DNA of 64,000 nucleotides from Bacillota bacterium (GCA_023398575.1 JAEWSC010000012.1:13594-77593); one strand, 5' to 3'. Positions 54,326-62,222 are shown, counted from the first letter of the stretch. Program-made: numbers and translations. The notes: generated by a model from the letters alone, not told the origin.

Positions 54326-54500
54326 AATTGTAATCCCTCCTTATTTCACGCTCAAAGTCTTGAAGCATAGCATTCATTGGGGTTGAGGCTTGCTCTATGT
54401 ATTGTAAGTCACGCTGAATACCTCGTCCATCAACCTTGTCGACAAACTGCATATCTTGTTGTTCAAAGAATGAACAAGGCTTTGGATAATTAAAGCTCAT
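54294..54500 (-). CDS. Small ORF at the head of the SIR2-HerA operon
   Basis: 68 residues (begins MSFNYPKPCSFFEQQ, ends GKHPQNPRR). It overlaps the SIR2-like gene start by 32 bp and contains that gene's RBS, which is a typical arrangement for coupled genes. A promoter (TTGAAT-17-TACAAT) lies 81 bp before it. No clear Shine-Dalgarno precedes its ATG. The composition (Gln, Asp, Arg, Tyr) is that of a real small protein. I do not recognise a family; it could be a regulator, partner or trigger for the two-gene system. Confidence 0.5.
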   Translation of the reverse strand: MSFNYPKPCSFFEQQDMQFVDKVDGRGIQRDLQYIEQASTPMNAMLQDFEREIRRDYNYGKHPQNPRR

Positions 54501-54580
54501 ACATCAATTGACTTCTGTTATCAATGTTTTACACGACTGCTCGCAATTTGTGTTACGGCGCTCATTCCTTATCAATAAAC

Positions 54581-54609
54581 ATTGTAAGACGTTTCCAAAA
54601 ACAATTCAA
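54581..54609 (-). promoter_or_regulatory. Promoter of the SIR2-HerA operon
   Basis: Minus-strand TTGAAT (54609-54604), 17 bp, TACAAT (54586-54581). The rest of the intergenic region (54610-55090) shows only scattered short inverted repeats (AAGTATAC 54877-54884 and GTATACTT 54954-54961). Confidence 0.65.
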
Positions 54610-55097
54610 GACATAATATTCAAAAATTCGAGTTGGTTTCAGAGATATTGTGTAGACATAAGTCAGTCCATGCCGATTTTGTTGCCTTTTAAACAATCGG
54701 ACAACCACCTTCAAAAGTAACTTACTTCCAAAAGCGGTAGAAAAGCTCCCGATACCGATGATTTTTATTAATTAATGTGTCAAAGTGCTTGAAATGCCTA
54801 TACTTTCCGAGCATAAACCGATGAATGTACCGACCACACATATTCATTTGTTTCTATCTTGCAATATACATGCTTCAAGTATACTCGCTTAAGGCGTACA
54901 GAAGCCTCCTGTGCCATTTGTACAGATTGAAGAGTACTAACAGTTTGCCAGATGTATACTTGCTTCAATAGGCCACTGGAGTGCTATAAACATGGTTCGT
55001 AATGTTTCGTTGTAATATGTTTGCAACATTGGTACCGATAGAAACTGATGCTAAAAAGTATCATAAGTGACGTGTTTTCAAACAGTATTAAAAGTTA

Positions 55098-55161
55098 TTG
55101 ACAAAGCACCCCGTTTCCCTTATAATGGAAGTATCAATTTTGTCGTTCCTCAGAATTGATA
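55098..55161 (+). promoter_or_regulatory. Promoter and operator-like inverted repeat of the serine recombinase gene
   Basis: Consensus-like promoter TTGACA (55098-55103), 17 bp, TATAAT (55121-55126). TATCAATT (55132-55139) and AATTGATA (55154-55161) form an 8-bp inverted repeat covering the expected start point, a likely repressor site or leader hairpin. Confidence 0.8.
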
Positions 55162-55185
55162 TACGTAAGCAAAGGGGCAAGTCAT

Positions 55186-55890
55186 ATGTGCAAGATTTTT
55201 GGTTACTGCCGTATTAGCAACAAAACGCAGAGCATTGAAAGGCAGATTAGGAATATAAAGGCGGTGTATCCTAATGCTGTCGTCATTGAGGAAGTGTACA
55301 CCGGCACCAAAATAGCTGGCAGAGAAAAGTTTGAGAAGTTGTGTAAGATAGCGAGGCAGTATGATGTCATCGTCTTTGACAGCGTTTCTCGTATGAGCCG
55401 AAATGCAGTCGAGGGATTCAGCCTTTATCAAGACTTCTTCAATAAGGGTATTGAGCTTGTCTTTCTTAAAGAACCTCAGATAAATACAGCCACCTACAAA
55501 GAAGCCGCTACTCGCCAATTTGAAACGATAGTCACCGGCGATGAGGCAACGGATGAATTAACTCAGGCAATTATGACGGCAGTCAACAAATACATGATGC
55601 GTCTTGCGGAGAAACAGATCAAAATAGCTTTTGAGCAAGCCGAAAAGGAAGTATCCGACCTTCGTCAGCGCACAAAGGAAGGGATCGAGACAGCCAGGTT
55701 GAACGGCAAGCAGATAGGCCAGGAGCAAGGAAAAAAGTTGAAAGTGAAGAAAGCCGCTCCATCAAAGGAAGCAATCAGGAAGTATAGCAAGGATTTTCAG
55801 GGGACATTGACGGACATAGAGAGCATGAAACTGATTGGCCTTGCAAGAAACACATACTACAAATACAAGATGGAGTTGAAAGCAGAATAA
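55186..55890 (+). CDS. Serine recombinase/resolvase
   Basis: 234 residues. The N-terminal catalytic domain begins KIFGYCRISNKTQSIERQIRNI: the Ser of YCRIS is the nucleophile. R-R motifs follow (DVIVFDSVSRMSRNAVEGF). A long helix (QIKIAFEQAEKEVSDLRQRTKEGI) leads to a C-terminal helix-turn-helix (IRKYSKDFQGTLTDIESMKLIGLARNTYYKYK). It resembles small resolvases/invertases and not the large transposon type. It may resolve replicated island DNA or invert a segment. The start ATG 55186 has AAAGGGG. No obvious res site was found. Confidence 0.88.
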   Translation: MCKIFGYCRISNKTQSIERQIRNIKAVYPNAVVIEEVYTGTKIAGREKFEKLCKIARQYDVIVFDSVSRMSRNAVEGFSLYQDFFNKGIELVFLKEPQINTATYKEAATRQFETIVTGDEATDELTQAIMTAVNKYMMRLAEKQIKIAFEQAEKEVSDLRQRTKEGIETARLNGKQIGQEQGKKLKVKKAAPSKEAIRKYSKDFQGTLTDIESMKLIGLARNTYYKYKMELKAE

Positions 55891-56127
55891 GGAAAACAGC
55901 GCTGGTATGACTCCTTGAAAGGCGATTTACGTATTAAATTTCTTACAATGTTTGGGCAAAGAAAGGGAATGAAATCATGCTCAGGAGTAAAACAATAGGT
56001 GATAATTCTAATCAATATGGCGATCGATATTTTATTAACGTATCTATGTGCCTTTCATGCTTCGACAAATGTTTCCATCCATAATAAGCGGATTATAGGG
56101 CATCCTGCAATATGTGGGAGGTCTTTT

Positions 56128-56436
56128 ATGGATCGTGTTTACCTTAACAAACTTACAAAGGCTATGGTAGGCTATATCTTCAGGAATGGCATTGTTGAGG
56201 ACTACCATGCGGATGGATGCCTTAGCGATTCACAGATGAAAGCTTTAAACAAGTTTATGGTTGATAGACTTGGCTTTGCACTATATCTGCTTAAGACTCG
56301 ACGGAGAGATGACTTAAATCTGTTATTAGGATTTCATTGTATTACCTGTTCAAAGTGGGATGATATTGACTTATCAATAGGCAAGACAGAGTTAAGGCGG
56401 CTTAAGGAAGAAATATTTCATCAAAGGACAGAGTAG
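56128..56436 (+). CDS. Small mobile-element protein of unknown function
   Basis: 102 residues. The family is familiar from Firmicutes mobile elements by its opening DRVYLNKLTKAMVGYIFRNG and VEDYHADGCLSDSQMKALN, but has no assigned role. GGGAGG is 6 bp before ATG 56128, which is better than the longer frame at 55999. A C-terminal Cys-x-x-Cys like CITCSKW stands alone. It lies 237 bp after the serine recombinase gene. Confidence 0.65.
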   Translation: MDRVYLNKLTKAMVGYIFRNGIVEDYHADGCLSDSQMKALNKFMVDRLGFALYLLKTRRRDDLNLLLGFHCITCSKWDDIDLSIGKTELRRLKEEIFHQRTE

Positions 56437-56598
56437 AAGGAATAACCTTTCACTCTGTTAGGCGCTTTTTGTGGCTACCGGGTCACTTTACATTGGCTCC
56501 TTTTAGCTGAGGTCTATAAACGGCCATAGTTGATACTCACAAATGATACGTAGCAACATTACCGATACGATTATATTCAATCATAATCATACGAGGAA

Positions 56599-56664
56599 GC
56601 GAATTGAGTTCGCATCCTAATAGATGGTAAATGGAGGTTGCGAATTGAGTTCGTATCCTAACAG
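56599..56664. repeat. Two 25-bp direct repeats, each with a palindromic core
   Basis: GCGAATTGAGTTCG-like units at 56599-56623 and 56640-56664 differ by two bases and are spaced 41 bp start to start. Each contains GCGAA-TTGAG-TTCGC or its variant. They sit between two genes and could be binding sites. The remaining 56437-56598 shows no gene. Confidence 0.6.
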
Positions 56665-56734
56665 TTGGAAAAAGGTACCCAGCTATTTGAAAACACACAT
56701 TCAAATTGACATATCTCTACTCAAGATATAATTC

Positions 56735-57691
56735 TTAATCCTTTGGGGTGAAAAAATACTCCTTATACGCCTGATACTGCCTCAGCCTTACATATGCCAT
56801 ATTTGTGCTCTTGTATTCCTCATCAAACAAGGTGCCTAATTTGGCAAGATATTGCTTTCGCTCTTCCACCGACGCCGACTTCGGTAATAGGGTAATGTTT
56901 TCGTTGTTCCATTCATACCTATATGCCCGGCTGAAAATACCAGACCATCTTACTGAATCATAATATAGTCTTTTGTCATGTTCAATTTCCGAAAATGTTG
57001 TTGATATCCTGACGAGAAGAGTATATGGTGTTAACTTTTCTGATTTGTAATTTCGCAATAGGTACTGTGACGGCTTATATTTCATGAATGCTTTGCCCTT
57101 TGAGTTTTTCTTATAATAACCATCGCTGCACGAATATGAGTGAAGAAACTCTATACCATCTTCAGGCACAACATGCTTAGAACCATTTTGAGTCATTACT
57201 ATCTGTGAAGCTCTATCAACTGACTCTTTGAGTACTTCCGTAGCGTCTTCTATACGTATTCCACACCAAGCAAGTATTAAGGATGCGACTATGGTATCAT
57301 ATTTTCTAAGATCATTGTCTTTCAATCGTGCATCATTTTCGATTGTCTGGTTGATATACGTAAAAAAGGTTCTGAAATCCTTAAAGAATTCATTTTGTAA
57401 CGTGTCTTGATGCTCCAGGTCAGAATAGCTAACACTATCTAAAGCTTTCAGTGCGTTTCTTGTATCAATATCATTCTCCTTCTGGATGTGAAGTAAATAT
57501 GCTTTTAAGCTTGCCCGACTTTCAGTGTACATAAAAAGAGACATTTTGTAGTAAGCGAAAAAATACTTAACGAAGTCTGAATAGCCAAACTGTTCTATTG
57601 GTTTGTTTGCTTTACGCTCAGCTTCATCAATACCAAGATCAAGCTTTATGCGTGGACGATTCTCAGCATAATAGCTGTCTCTACTTTTCAT
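56735..57691 (-). CDS. Tyrosine-recombinase-like protein (degenerate?)
   Basis: 318 residues. The helical N-terminal part (residues 30-130) is like a core-binding domain. The C-terminal half has SLILAWCGIRIEDATEVLKE, with the Arg at the position of the first catalytic Arg of tyrosine recombinases, and SGIFSRAYRYEWNN, where the usual HxLRHTF box is replaced by SGIFSRAY. The nucleophile region YVRLRQYQAYKEYF contains Tyr residues, but their role is unclear. It could be a DNA-binding relative without strand-transfer activity. Unlike the main integrase, it lies inside the element. Confidence 0.6.
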   Translation of the reverse strand: MKSRDSYYAENRPRIKLDLGIDEAERKANKPIEQFGYSDFVKYFFAYYKMSLFMYTESRASLKAYLLHIQKENDIDTRNALKALDSVSYSDLEHQDTLQNEFFKDFRTFFTYINQTIENDARLKDNDLRKYDTIVASLILAWCGIRIEDATEVLKESVDRASQIVMTQNGSKHVVPEDGIEFLHSYSCSDGYYKKNSKGKAFMKYKPSQYLLRNYKSEKLTPYTLLVRISTTFSEIEHDKRLYYDSVRWSGIFSRAYRYEWNNENITLLPKSASVEERKQYLAKLGTLFDEEYKSTNMAYVRLRQYQAYKEYFFTPKD

Positions 57692-57862
57692 CTAAACGAT
57701 CCTTTCCACAGGTGAAGGTCAAAACTGGTGGGGGACAAATTATGCACCATTGGAATAATCACATATTTTTTTGTGTATGTCAATAAGCGAAATACACTTC
57801 CTCCACTACTATTATGGGCAGATACAGTAAAAACCCATAAAAAAGTGAATTGAATTTAGTTA

Positions 57863-57891
57863 TTGACAGTTCAACTTGTTTGTTGTATCAT
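57863..57891 (+). promoter_or_regulatory. Promoter of the P-loop ATPase operon
   Basis: TTGACA (57863-57868), 17 bp, TATCAT (57886-57891). The leader is about 375 nt long. Confidence 0.75.
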
Positions 57892-57908
57892 ACTCTTACA
57901 GGCCAAAC

Positions 57909-58054
57909 ACGTAAATTTATGCGGTAATTCACCAGAATATGTTTGAGGTTCTATTGTCTATAGCCCATCAGACATCACTGCCGCTCATCTTATTTACGTC
58001 GAATCACAAAAAAGCGAAAAGCAAAAGGAATTCAGCAGGATGCTGATTTTTTTT
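57909..58054 (+). promoter_or_regulatory. Attenuator-like leader with terminator
   Basis: ACGTAAAT (57909-57916) pairs with ATTTACGT (57992-57999), with GCGG/CCGC nested. A TCAGCA-GGA-TGCTGA hairpin at 58032-58046 followed by eight T looks like an intrinsic terminator before any main ORF. It would stop transcription unless relieved. Confidence 0.6.
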
Positions 58055-58103
58055 GTCTTCTGGCCGTGTAATGCTTACTTTATTAGAGAGGGTGTGTATT
58101 GTT

Positions 58104-58127
58104 ATGTCAAAACATCGGGAGCGTTAG
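58104..58127 (+). CDS. Leader peptide ORF 1 (7 aa)
   Basis: MSKHRER, with GAGAGGGTG about 10 bp upstream. It lies between the leader terminator and the ATPase gene. Confidence 0.4.
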   Translation: MSKHRER

Positions 58128-58144
58128 CGACCAGGGTAAAAATT

Positions 58145-58213
58145 ATGAAGTACTATTTCACTTTAAGGGTGTATTTCAGAAAAGCAAGGAAAATCAAAGG
58201 GTTCAGGCTTTAG
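58145..58213 (+). CDS. Leader peptide ORF 2 (22 aa)
   Basis: MKYYFTLRVYFRKARKIKGF plus RL, very basic, with AGGG 8 bp upstream. It ends 58 bp before the ATPase start. It may be a regulatory uORF; the peptide has no recognised family. Confidence 0.4.
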   Translation: MKYYFTLRVYFRKARKIKGFRL

Positions 58214-58271
58214 AAACTGCTTTTTGCTGTGTTTAAGAAAGCAAAGCTATTTGAATTTGGAGGAGATATTT

Positions 58272-59528
58272 ATGAAAGTTCATGTTTGCGATTCAATTAT
58301 GGGTTCCGGGAAAACAGAGAGTGCCATTACATTTATGAATGAGCACTTGGATGACAAATTTATCTTCATAACTCCCTATCTTGATGAAGGGGAGCGCATA
58401 ATTAAGGCATGTCCAGATCGCGATTTTCACAAGCCAATTCCGATGGATAAAGGTGGAAAATTAAGCAACCTGCATTGTTTATTACGTGATGGTAAAAACA
58501 TAGCAAGTACTCATGCGTTGTTCAAAAGGTATAATGCTGAAACAATTCAACTGATTCAGGAAAAAAAATACATTCTGATTATGGACGAGGTATGCTCTGT
58601 GATTGAGGACACAGGATTAACAGGCAACGATATCGATATACTAAATTCATCAGACACCGTTTCCACCAATGGCGAAATAGTTACCTGGCAAAAGAACGAA
58701 TACTCCAAGTCCAGATATCAGGACATTCAAGAATGCGCTGAATCTAATTCATTAGTTTCCTATGGTGGCAAATTCCTATTTTGGTCGTTTCCGGTAGAAA
58801 TATTTCACTCATTTAAAGAGGTCTATGTACTCACTTACTTGTTCGTAGCACAAATGCAAAGGTGTTACTTTGACATGCATGGAATTACATATGATTACAT
58901 CCATACATCCTACCACAATCATGTATATCGGTTTTCCGATACCCCTTACATACCTCCATATGTAAAAATGATAAAAGAAAAGATACACATTATTGATGAT
59001 ACAAAACGGAATGAAATAGGTAAGGGACACAATGATCTGTCGGTTACGTGGTATAAAAGAAAAAATAAAGAGAAGGAGAAGCCTGCTTTCCGTATCATTC
59101 GAAACAATATCTACAATGTCTTACGGCACAAGTTCAATTCTACCCCGGAAACAAGAATGTGGACAACATTCAAAGCTTACTACGGAAATATCAAGCAAAA
59201 TGGTTATGCTCAAGATTTTGTTTCCTGCAATATTCGTGGCACAAATACCCTTCGAAGGAAAACACACCTTGCATATTGCGTCAATATCTTTTTCAATCCA
59301 TTATTAAAGAACTACTTCATCCAGCATGGTGTTGAGGTAAATGAAGACCTCTATGCGCTTTCGGAAATGATCCAGTGGATTTGGCGTTCTGCTATACGTG
59401 ATGGGCATGATATCTGGATTTACATTCCCAGCACAAGAATGCGGAATCTACTAATTGACTGGATGAATTCGTTATCTGAAGAAAGAACCACAGTTGACCA
59501 TGAGTTTTGTGATCATAAAGTTGCATAG
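58272..59528 (+). CDS. P-loop ATPase/helicase-like protein
   Basis: 418 residues. Walker A is IMGSGKTESAI at residues 9-19, and the DExx box is ILIMDEVCSVIE (about 117). A late motif IWRSAIRDGHDIWIYIPSTRMRNLLIDW looks like the arginine-bearing motif VI of SF2-type phage and plasmid helicases. The middle part (RMWTTFKAYYGNIKQNGYAQDFVSCNIRGTN) is Arg- and Tyr-rich. The start ATG 58272 is behind TTGGAGGAG. It is probably involved in replication or processing of the element. It is followed by the excisionase-like gene. Confidence 0.7.
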   Translation: MKVHVCDSIMGSGKTESAITFMNEHLDDKFIFITPYLDEGERIIKACPDRDFHKPIPMDKGGKLSNLHCLLRDGKNIASTHALFKRYNAETIQLIQEKKYILIMDEVCSVIEDTGLTGNDIDILNSSDTVSTNGEIVTWQKNEYSKSRYQDIQECAESNSLVSYGGKFLFWSFPVEIFHSFKEVYVLTYLFVAQMQRCYFDMHGITYDYIHTSYHNHVYRFSDTPYIPPYVKMIKEKIHIIDDTKRNEIGKGHNDLSVTWYKRKNKEKEKPAFRIIRNNIYNVLRHKFNSTPETRMWTTFKAYYGNIKQNGYAQDFVSCNIRGTNTLRRKTHLAYCVNIFFNPLLKNYFIQHGVEVNEDLYALSEMIQWIWRSAIRDGHDIWIYIPSTRMRNLLIDWMNSLSEERTTVDHEFCDHKVA

Positions 59529-59566
59529 ACCTGAATGAGAATATACAAAGTAGAAGGGACAAGAAT

Positions 59567-59758
59567 ATGGGAAAAATGGTTTTGAGCATCGTTGAAATGG
59601 GAGAATACCTTGGCATTGGCAGAAGTTTAGCTTACTCACTTGCTCATGAAGATGGCTTTCCTTGTTTCCGTGTGGGCAAACGAATACTTATACCTGTTAA
59701 AGAACTGGATTCATGGCTGTGCCAAAAGGCATCTACTTTCGATAGAAAGGCATCTTGA
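59567..59758 (+). CDS. Excisionase-like helix-turn-helix protein
   Basis: 63 residues of the MerR/HTH_17 type: VLSIVEMGEYLGIGRSLAYS as helix-turn-helix and CFRVGKRILIPVKELDSWL as wing. This is the usual form of Tn916-type Xis, which bends DNA for excision. It lies 38 bp after the ATPase gene and 394 bp before the integrase, the usual xis-int order. Confidence 0.82.
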   Translation: MGKMVLSIVEMGEYLGIGRSLAYSLAHEDGFPCFRVGKRILIPVKELDSWLCQKASTFDRKAS

Positions 59759-59933
59759 CTATCGCATATTACCTTCCATATCATATAAGCCACCCCTTAT
59801 TCGGCGGTAATTTGGATTACCAGCAGACATTATTTCGCTAAAATGCATACGTGGTTATTGCTTAGAGAAGGGAAAGCCTGTATGATTAACATGTAAATTT
59901 AAGTATTTTAATGAGCATAAGGAGGAAACACCA

Positions 59934-60065
59934 ATGAGAACCAAAGGAGCAATCCTACAAAAGAGTAGTTGTAGATTCAGCGATCAGAAAGATCATAACT
60001 TGTTGATATGTTTAGAATATTGCAGTGTTCAGAATGTAATGACCATTCAACTCCTGACAGGGTAG
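59934..60065 (+). CDS. Small ORF between xis and int
   Basis: 43 residues (MRTKGAILQKSSCRFSDQKD at the start) with a perfect AGGAGG 7 bp upstream. The family is not recognised, and it may be a relic. The rest of 59759-60152 holds no other ORF. Confidence 0.4.
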   Translation: MRTKGAILQKSSCRFSDQKDHNLLICLEYCSVQNVMTIQLLTG

Positions 60066-60152
60066 TAAATAGTAGTTCTATTCATATGGATACCGTGTTA
60101 ATGCTGAAATTTACTTCTTAAGTGAAATGACTATTTTATAAGGAGAATAAGT

Positions 60153-61307
60153 ATGGGACGCACGAATAGTGGAACAGTTCGAAAAAGATATCCTGGAAAG
60201 TATGAGGCACGGTATACAGCGCCAAACGGGAAACGATATAGCATCTATGGTTCTTCTGAAGCTGATGTTCAGAAAAAACTTCGTAAGGCGCTGACAAGTG
60301 TTGACAATGGTGAATATGTTGAACCTTCACAACTTACAGTTGGAAAATGGCTTGACACATGGTTTACGACTTATGCTCAACCTATTCTTAGAGAAAGTAC
60401 AGCTGCTATTCACTATGAGAATATCCGCCTTCACTTAAAACCTGCTTTCGGAAAAATAGAATTGCAGAAAATTCGTATTGAGCAGATTCAGCAATTCGTA
60501 AATAAGCAGAACAAGAAGTATGCCCCATCAACTATTCATAAACATATGGAGCCTCTTCAATTAGCCTTAAAGCAAGCTGTTATCAATAAGTTAATAACAA
60601 CATCGCCAATGGAAGGAGTCAAACTTCCAAAAATGGAACATAAGGAAATTCAATTCCTGACAAAGCAAGAACAAGAGAAATTATTTGCTCAGATACCAAA
60701 CACTACATCTGGACGAGCTATCCAGTTTATTCTTGCTACAGGTTTACGCGCTTCCGAGATTTGTGGCTTGCAGTGGCAAGACATAGATAATGGTGTAATG
60801 CATATTCGGCGTGGTGTCCAGAAAGTTAGATCGGTTGATGATAATCAGACAGTTGAGCGCAAGCTAATAATTGCTACACCAAAAACGCGGGCTGGTCAGC
60901 GACCTATTCCGTTTTTCGTACAAGTTAACACATTACTTGAGAGGCAAAGAATTGAACAGATCGAGCAGCGGTTGAAAGCGGGAAGCGGCTGGTTTGGTGG
61001 TGATGCAGGCAAAGGTGATACCTATGTTTTCGCTACAGAACTTGGTACGCCATGTGACAGAAATAATCTTGCGCGCTCATTAAGAAAAATGCTTGACGAT
61101 GCTGGGCTTGCACATAGAGGTCTCCATGCTTTACGGCATACCTTTGCAACAAATGCTGTGCAAGCAGGAATCGATACACGAACACTATCTGAAATACTTG
61201 GACATACAAAAGTTGCATTTACTATGCAGCAATATGTGCATAGTAATCTCGAAACCAAGAAGGAGGCAATGAGGAAAATGGAAGGTATGCTACAAAGTGA
61301 GAGATAG
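60153..61307 (+). CDS. int: Tyrosine integrase of the island
   Basis: 384 residues. The N-terminal arm-binding domain (GTVRKRYPGKYEARYTAPNGKRYSIYGSSEADV, ends given) is like that of Tn916-type integrases. The core-binding helical domain follows, then the catalytic domain: Arg in ATGLRASEICGLQW, Lys near TPKTRAGQRPIPF, HxxR as HALRHTFATNAV, LGHTK, and the nucleophile Tyr in QQYVHSN. It ends 198 bp from the tRNA, as expected. RBS AAGGAGAA precedes ATG 60153. Confidence 0.96.
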   Translation: MGRTNSGTVRKRYPGKYEARYTAPNGKRYSIYGSSEADVQKKLRKALTSVDNGEYVEPSQLTVGKWLDTWFTTYAQPILRESTAAIHYENIRLHLKPAFGKIELQKIRIEQIQQFVNKQNKKYAPSTIHKHMEPLQLALKQAVINKLITTSPMEGVKLPKMEHKEIQFLTKQEQEKLFAQIPNTTSGRAIQFILATGLRASEICGLQWQDIDNGVMHIRRGVQKVRSVDDNQTVERKLIIATPKTRAGQRPIPFFVQVNTLLERQRIEQIEQRLKAGSGWFGGDAGKGDTYVFATELGTPCDRNNLARSLRKMLDDAGLAHRGLHALRHTFATNAVQAGIDTRTLSEILGHTKVAFTMQQYVHSNLETKKEAMRKMEGMLQSER

Positions 61308-61395
61308 CACGTAAGAACACAAAATTATATTTACTCACGTTTCGCATATCTATTCAACAAAACATAGATACTTTGTTATGGCAAATTATGTATTA

Positions 61396-61414
61396 GGGGT
61401 AAGAATAGGGGTAA
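61396..61414 (+). repeat. Right arm-type integrase sites (paired GGGGTAA)
   Basis: GGGGTAA at 61396-61402 and 61408-61414, direct orientation, 12 bp apart. They match the pair at 39751-39770 at the left end. Confidence 0.6.
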
Positions 61415-61452
61415 ACCTTCCCTTTGGTAGACCATAAGATGTTTTTGTTGAT

Positions 61453-61494
61453 AAAAAGAAACCCGCAAACCCTTGATTTTACTGGGCTTGCGGG
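61453..61494 (-). terminator. Island-supplied terminator for tRNA-Val
   Basis: CCCGCAAACCC pairs with GGGCTTGCGGG (61462-61472 with 61484-61494, one G-U). On the minus strand it is followed by TTTCTTTTT. It lies directly after the tRNA 3' end and replaces the displaced terminator at 39577-39602. Read rightward it also ends with CTTTTC, after int. Confidence 0.75.
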
Positions 61495-61504
61495 CTTTTC
61501 TTTG

Positions 61505-61581
61505 TGGTGGGATTAAATGGGCTCGAACCATCGACCTCCACGATGTCAACGTGGCACTCTAACCAACTGAGCTATAATCCC
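61505..61581 (-). tRNA. tRNA-Val (anticodon GAC), insertion site
   Basis: 77 nt with encoded CCA. Acceptor GGGATTA/TAATCCC, anticodon stem CCACG/CGTGG around loop TTGACAT (anticodon GAC), and T arm GATGG-TTCGAGC-CCATT. The 3' 47 nt are shared with 39609-39655. The promoter lies 25 bp upstream of its 5' end. Confidence 0.97.
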
Positions 61582-61605
61582 ATATATTCGACAGTTGCAA
61601 AAGGT

Positions 61606-61634
61606 ATTTTATCATAGAGCAAGCGTAAATGCAA
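61606..61634 (-). promoter_or_regulatory. Promoter of tRNA-Val
   Basis: Minus-strand TTGCAT (61634-61629), 17 bp, TAAAAT (61611-61606). Confidence 0.65.
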
Positions 61635-61757
61635 GCACCGAATTTCTAAATATGGCATCTTTTTGAGTTTTTTCGTAATATGATATGAGAATTACGGCCC
61701 TATTTTTGGAAACTTAAAAAATGCCGCTTGGTGATGATGAAAAAACAGCTTGAGCAC

Positions 61758-61787
61758 TTGTCAAACGATGGCACTGCATGTTATAAT
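61758..61787 (+). promoter_or_regulatory. Promoter of rplS
   Basis: TTGTCA (61758-61763), 18 bp, extended -10 TGT-TATAAT (61782-61787). Confidence 0.7.
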
Positions 61788-61808
61788 CTTCTTTGTGACA
61801 AACGGGCG

Positions 61809-61865
61809 GTCCTCTGCTTGGAAAATGCATTGCCAGGCACGAACGTCTATGAGGGAAGGAGGACA
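61809..61865 (+). promoter_or_regulatory. Possible rplS leader structure
   Basis: CCTC pairs with GAGG and encloses TGCTTGG/CCAGGCA (with a G-U pair), ahead of the rplS RBS. An L19 autoregulatory leader is known in Firmicutes; I cannot verify the match. Confidence 0.35.
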
Positions 61866-61871
61866 AGAATC

Positions 61872-62222
61872 ATGAGTGAAATTATTCGTTCCATTGAAAG
61901 GGCACAGCTCCGTACCGATCTGCCGCAGTTCAACATCGGCGATACCCTTCGTGTATGGGTTAAAGTTGTTGAAGGCAGCCGCGAACGTCTTCAGGCGTTT
62001 GAGGGAACCGTGATGGCCAAGCGCAACGGTAGCATTCGCGAAACGTTTACCGTCCGCCGCGTGTCGTATGGCATTGGCGTCGAGCGTACATTCCCCTTGC
62101 ATTCCCCAAGGCTGGACCGCATTGAGGTGATCCGCCGCGGTAAGGTCCGCAGGGCGAAGCTGTATTATCTGCGTAATCTGCAAGGCAAAGCAGCAAAAAT
62201 CAAAGAGGCTAATCGCACCTGA
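61872..62222 (+). CDS. rplS: 50S ribosomal protein L19
   Basis: 116 residues with the L19 core: GDTLRVWVKVVEGSRERLQAFEG, RRVSYGIGVERTFPLHSP, EVIRRGKVRRAKLYYLR, LQGKAAKIKE. L19 lies at the 30S-50S interface. The start ATG 61872 has GGAGG 9 bp upstream; a longer frame from 61728 runs through the promoter and is rejected. The usual trmD partner is not upstream, because the tRNA and island are there. A terminator follows. Confidence 0.96.
   Translation: MSEIIRSIERAQLRTDLPQFNIGDTLRVWVKVVEGSRERLQAFEGTVMAKRNGSIRETFTVRRVSYGIGVERTFPLHSPRLDRIEVIRRGKVRRAKLYYLRNLQGKAAKIKEANRT

Larger units (their letters stand above)
39609..61551. mobile_element. tRNA-Val integrated defence island (about 21.9 kb)
   Basis: Bounded by 47-bp direct repeats, with a tyrosine integrase and an excisionase-like gene at the tRNA-proximal end and GGGGTAA repeats just inside both ends. 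It carries a PD-(D/E)XK nuclease, a type I RM system, a HEPN-motif protein, SIR2-HerA, and a secreted LRR protein. No relaxase, conjugation, capsid or terminase genes are recognisable, so it would need help to move between cells. The integrated copy supplies its own tRNA 3' end and a new terminator. Its codon use and AT content are visibly different from the rRNA-polymerase region. Confidence 0.92.

Noticed and set aside
56599..56664. CRISPR array
   Set aside because: Only two units with a short 16-bp gap, imperfect, without leader or cas genes nearby. Nothing else in the window has regular repeats.
61728..61871. N-terminal extension of rplS
   Set aside because: The frame is open upstream to 61728, but it passes through the promoter. 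The L19 family begins at ATG 61872, which has a strong RBS.
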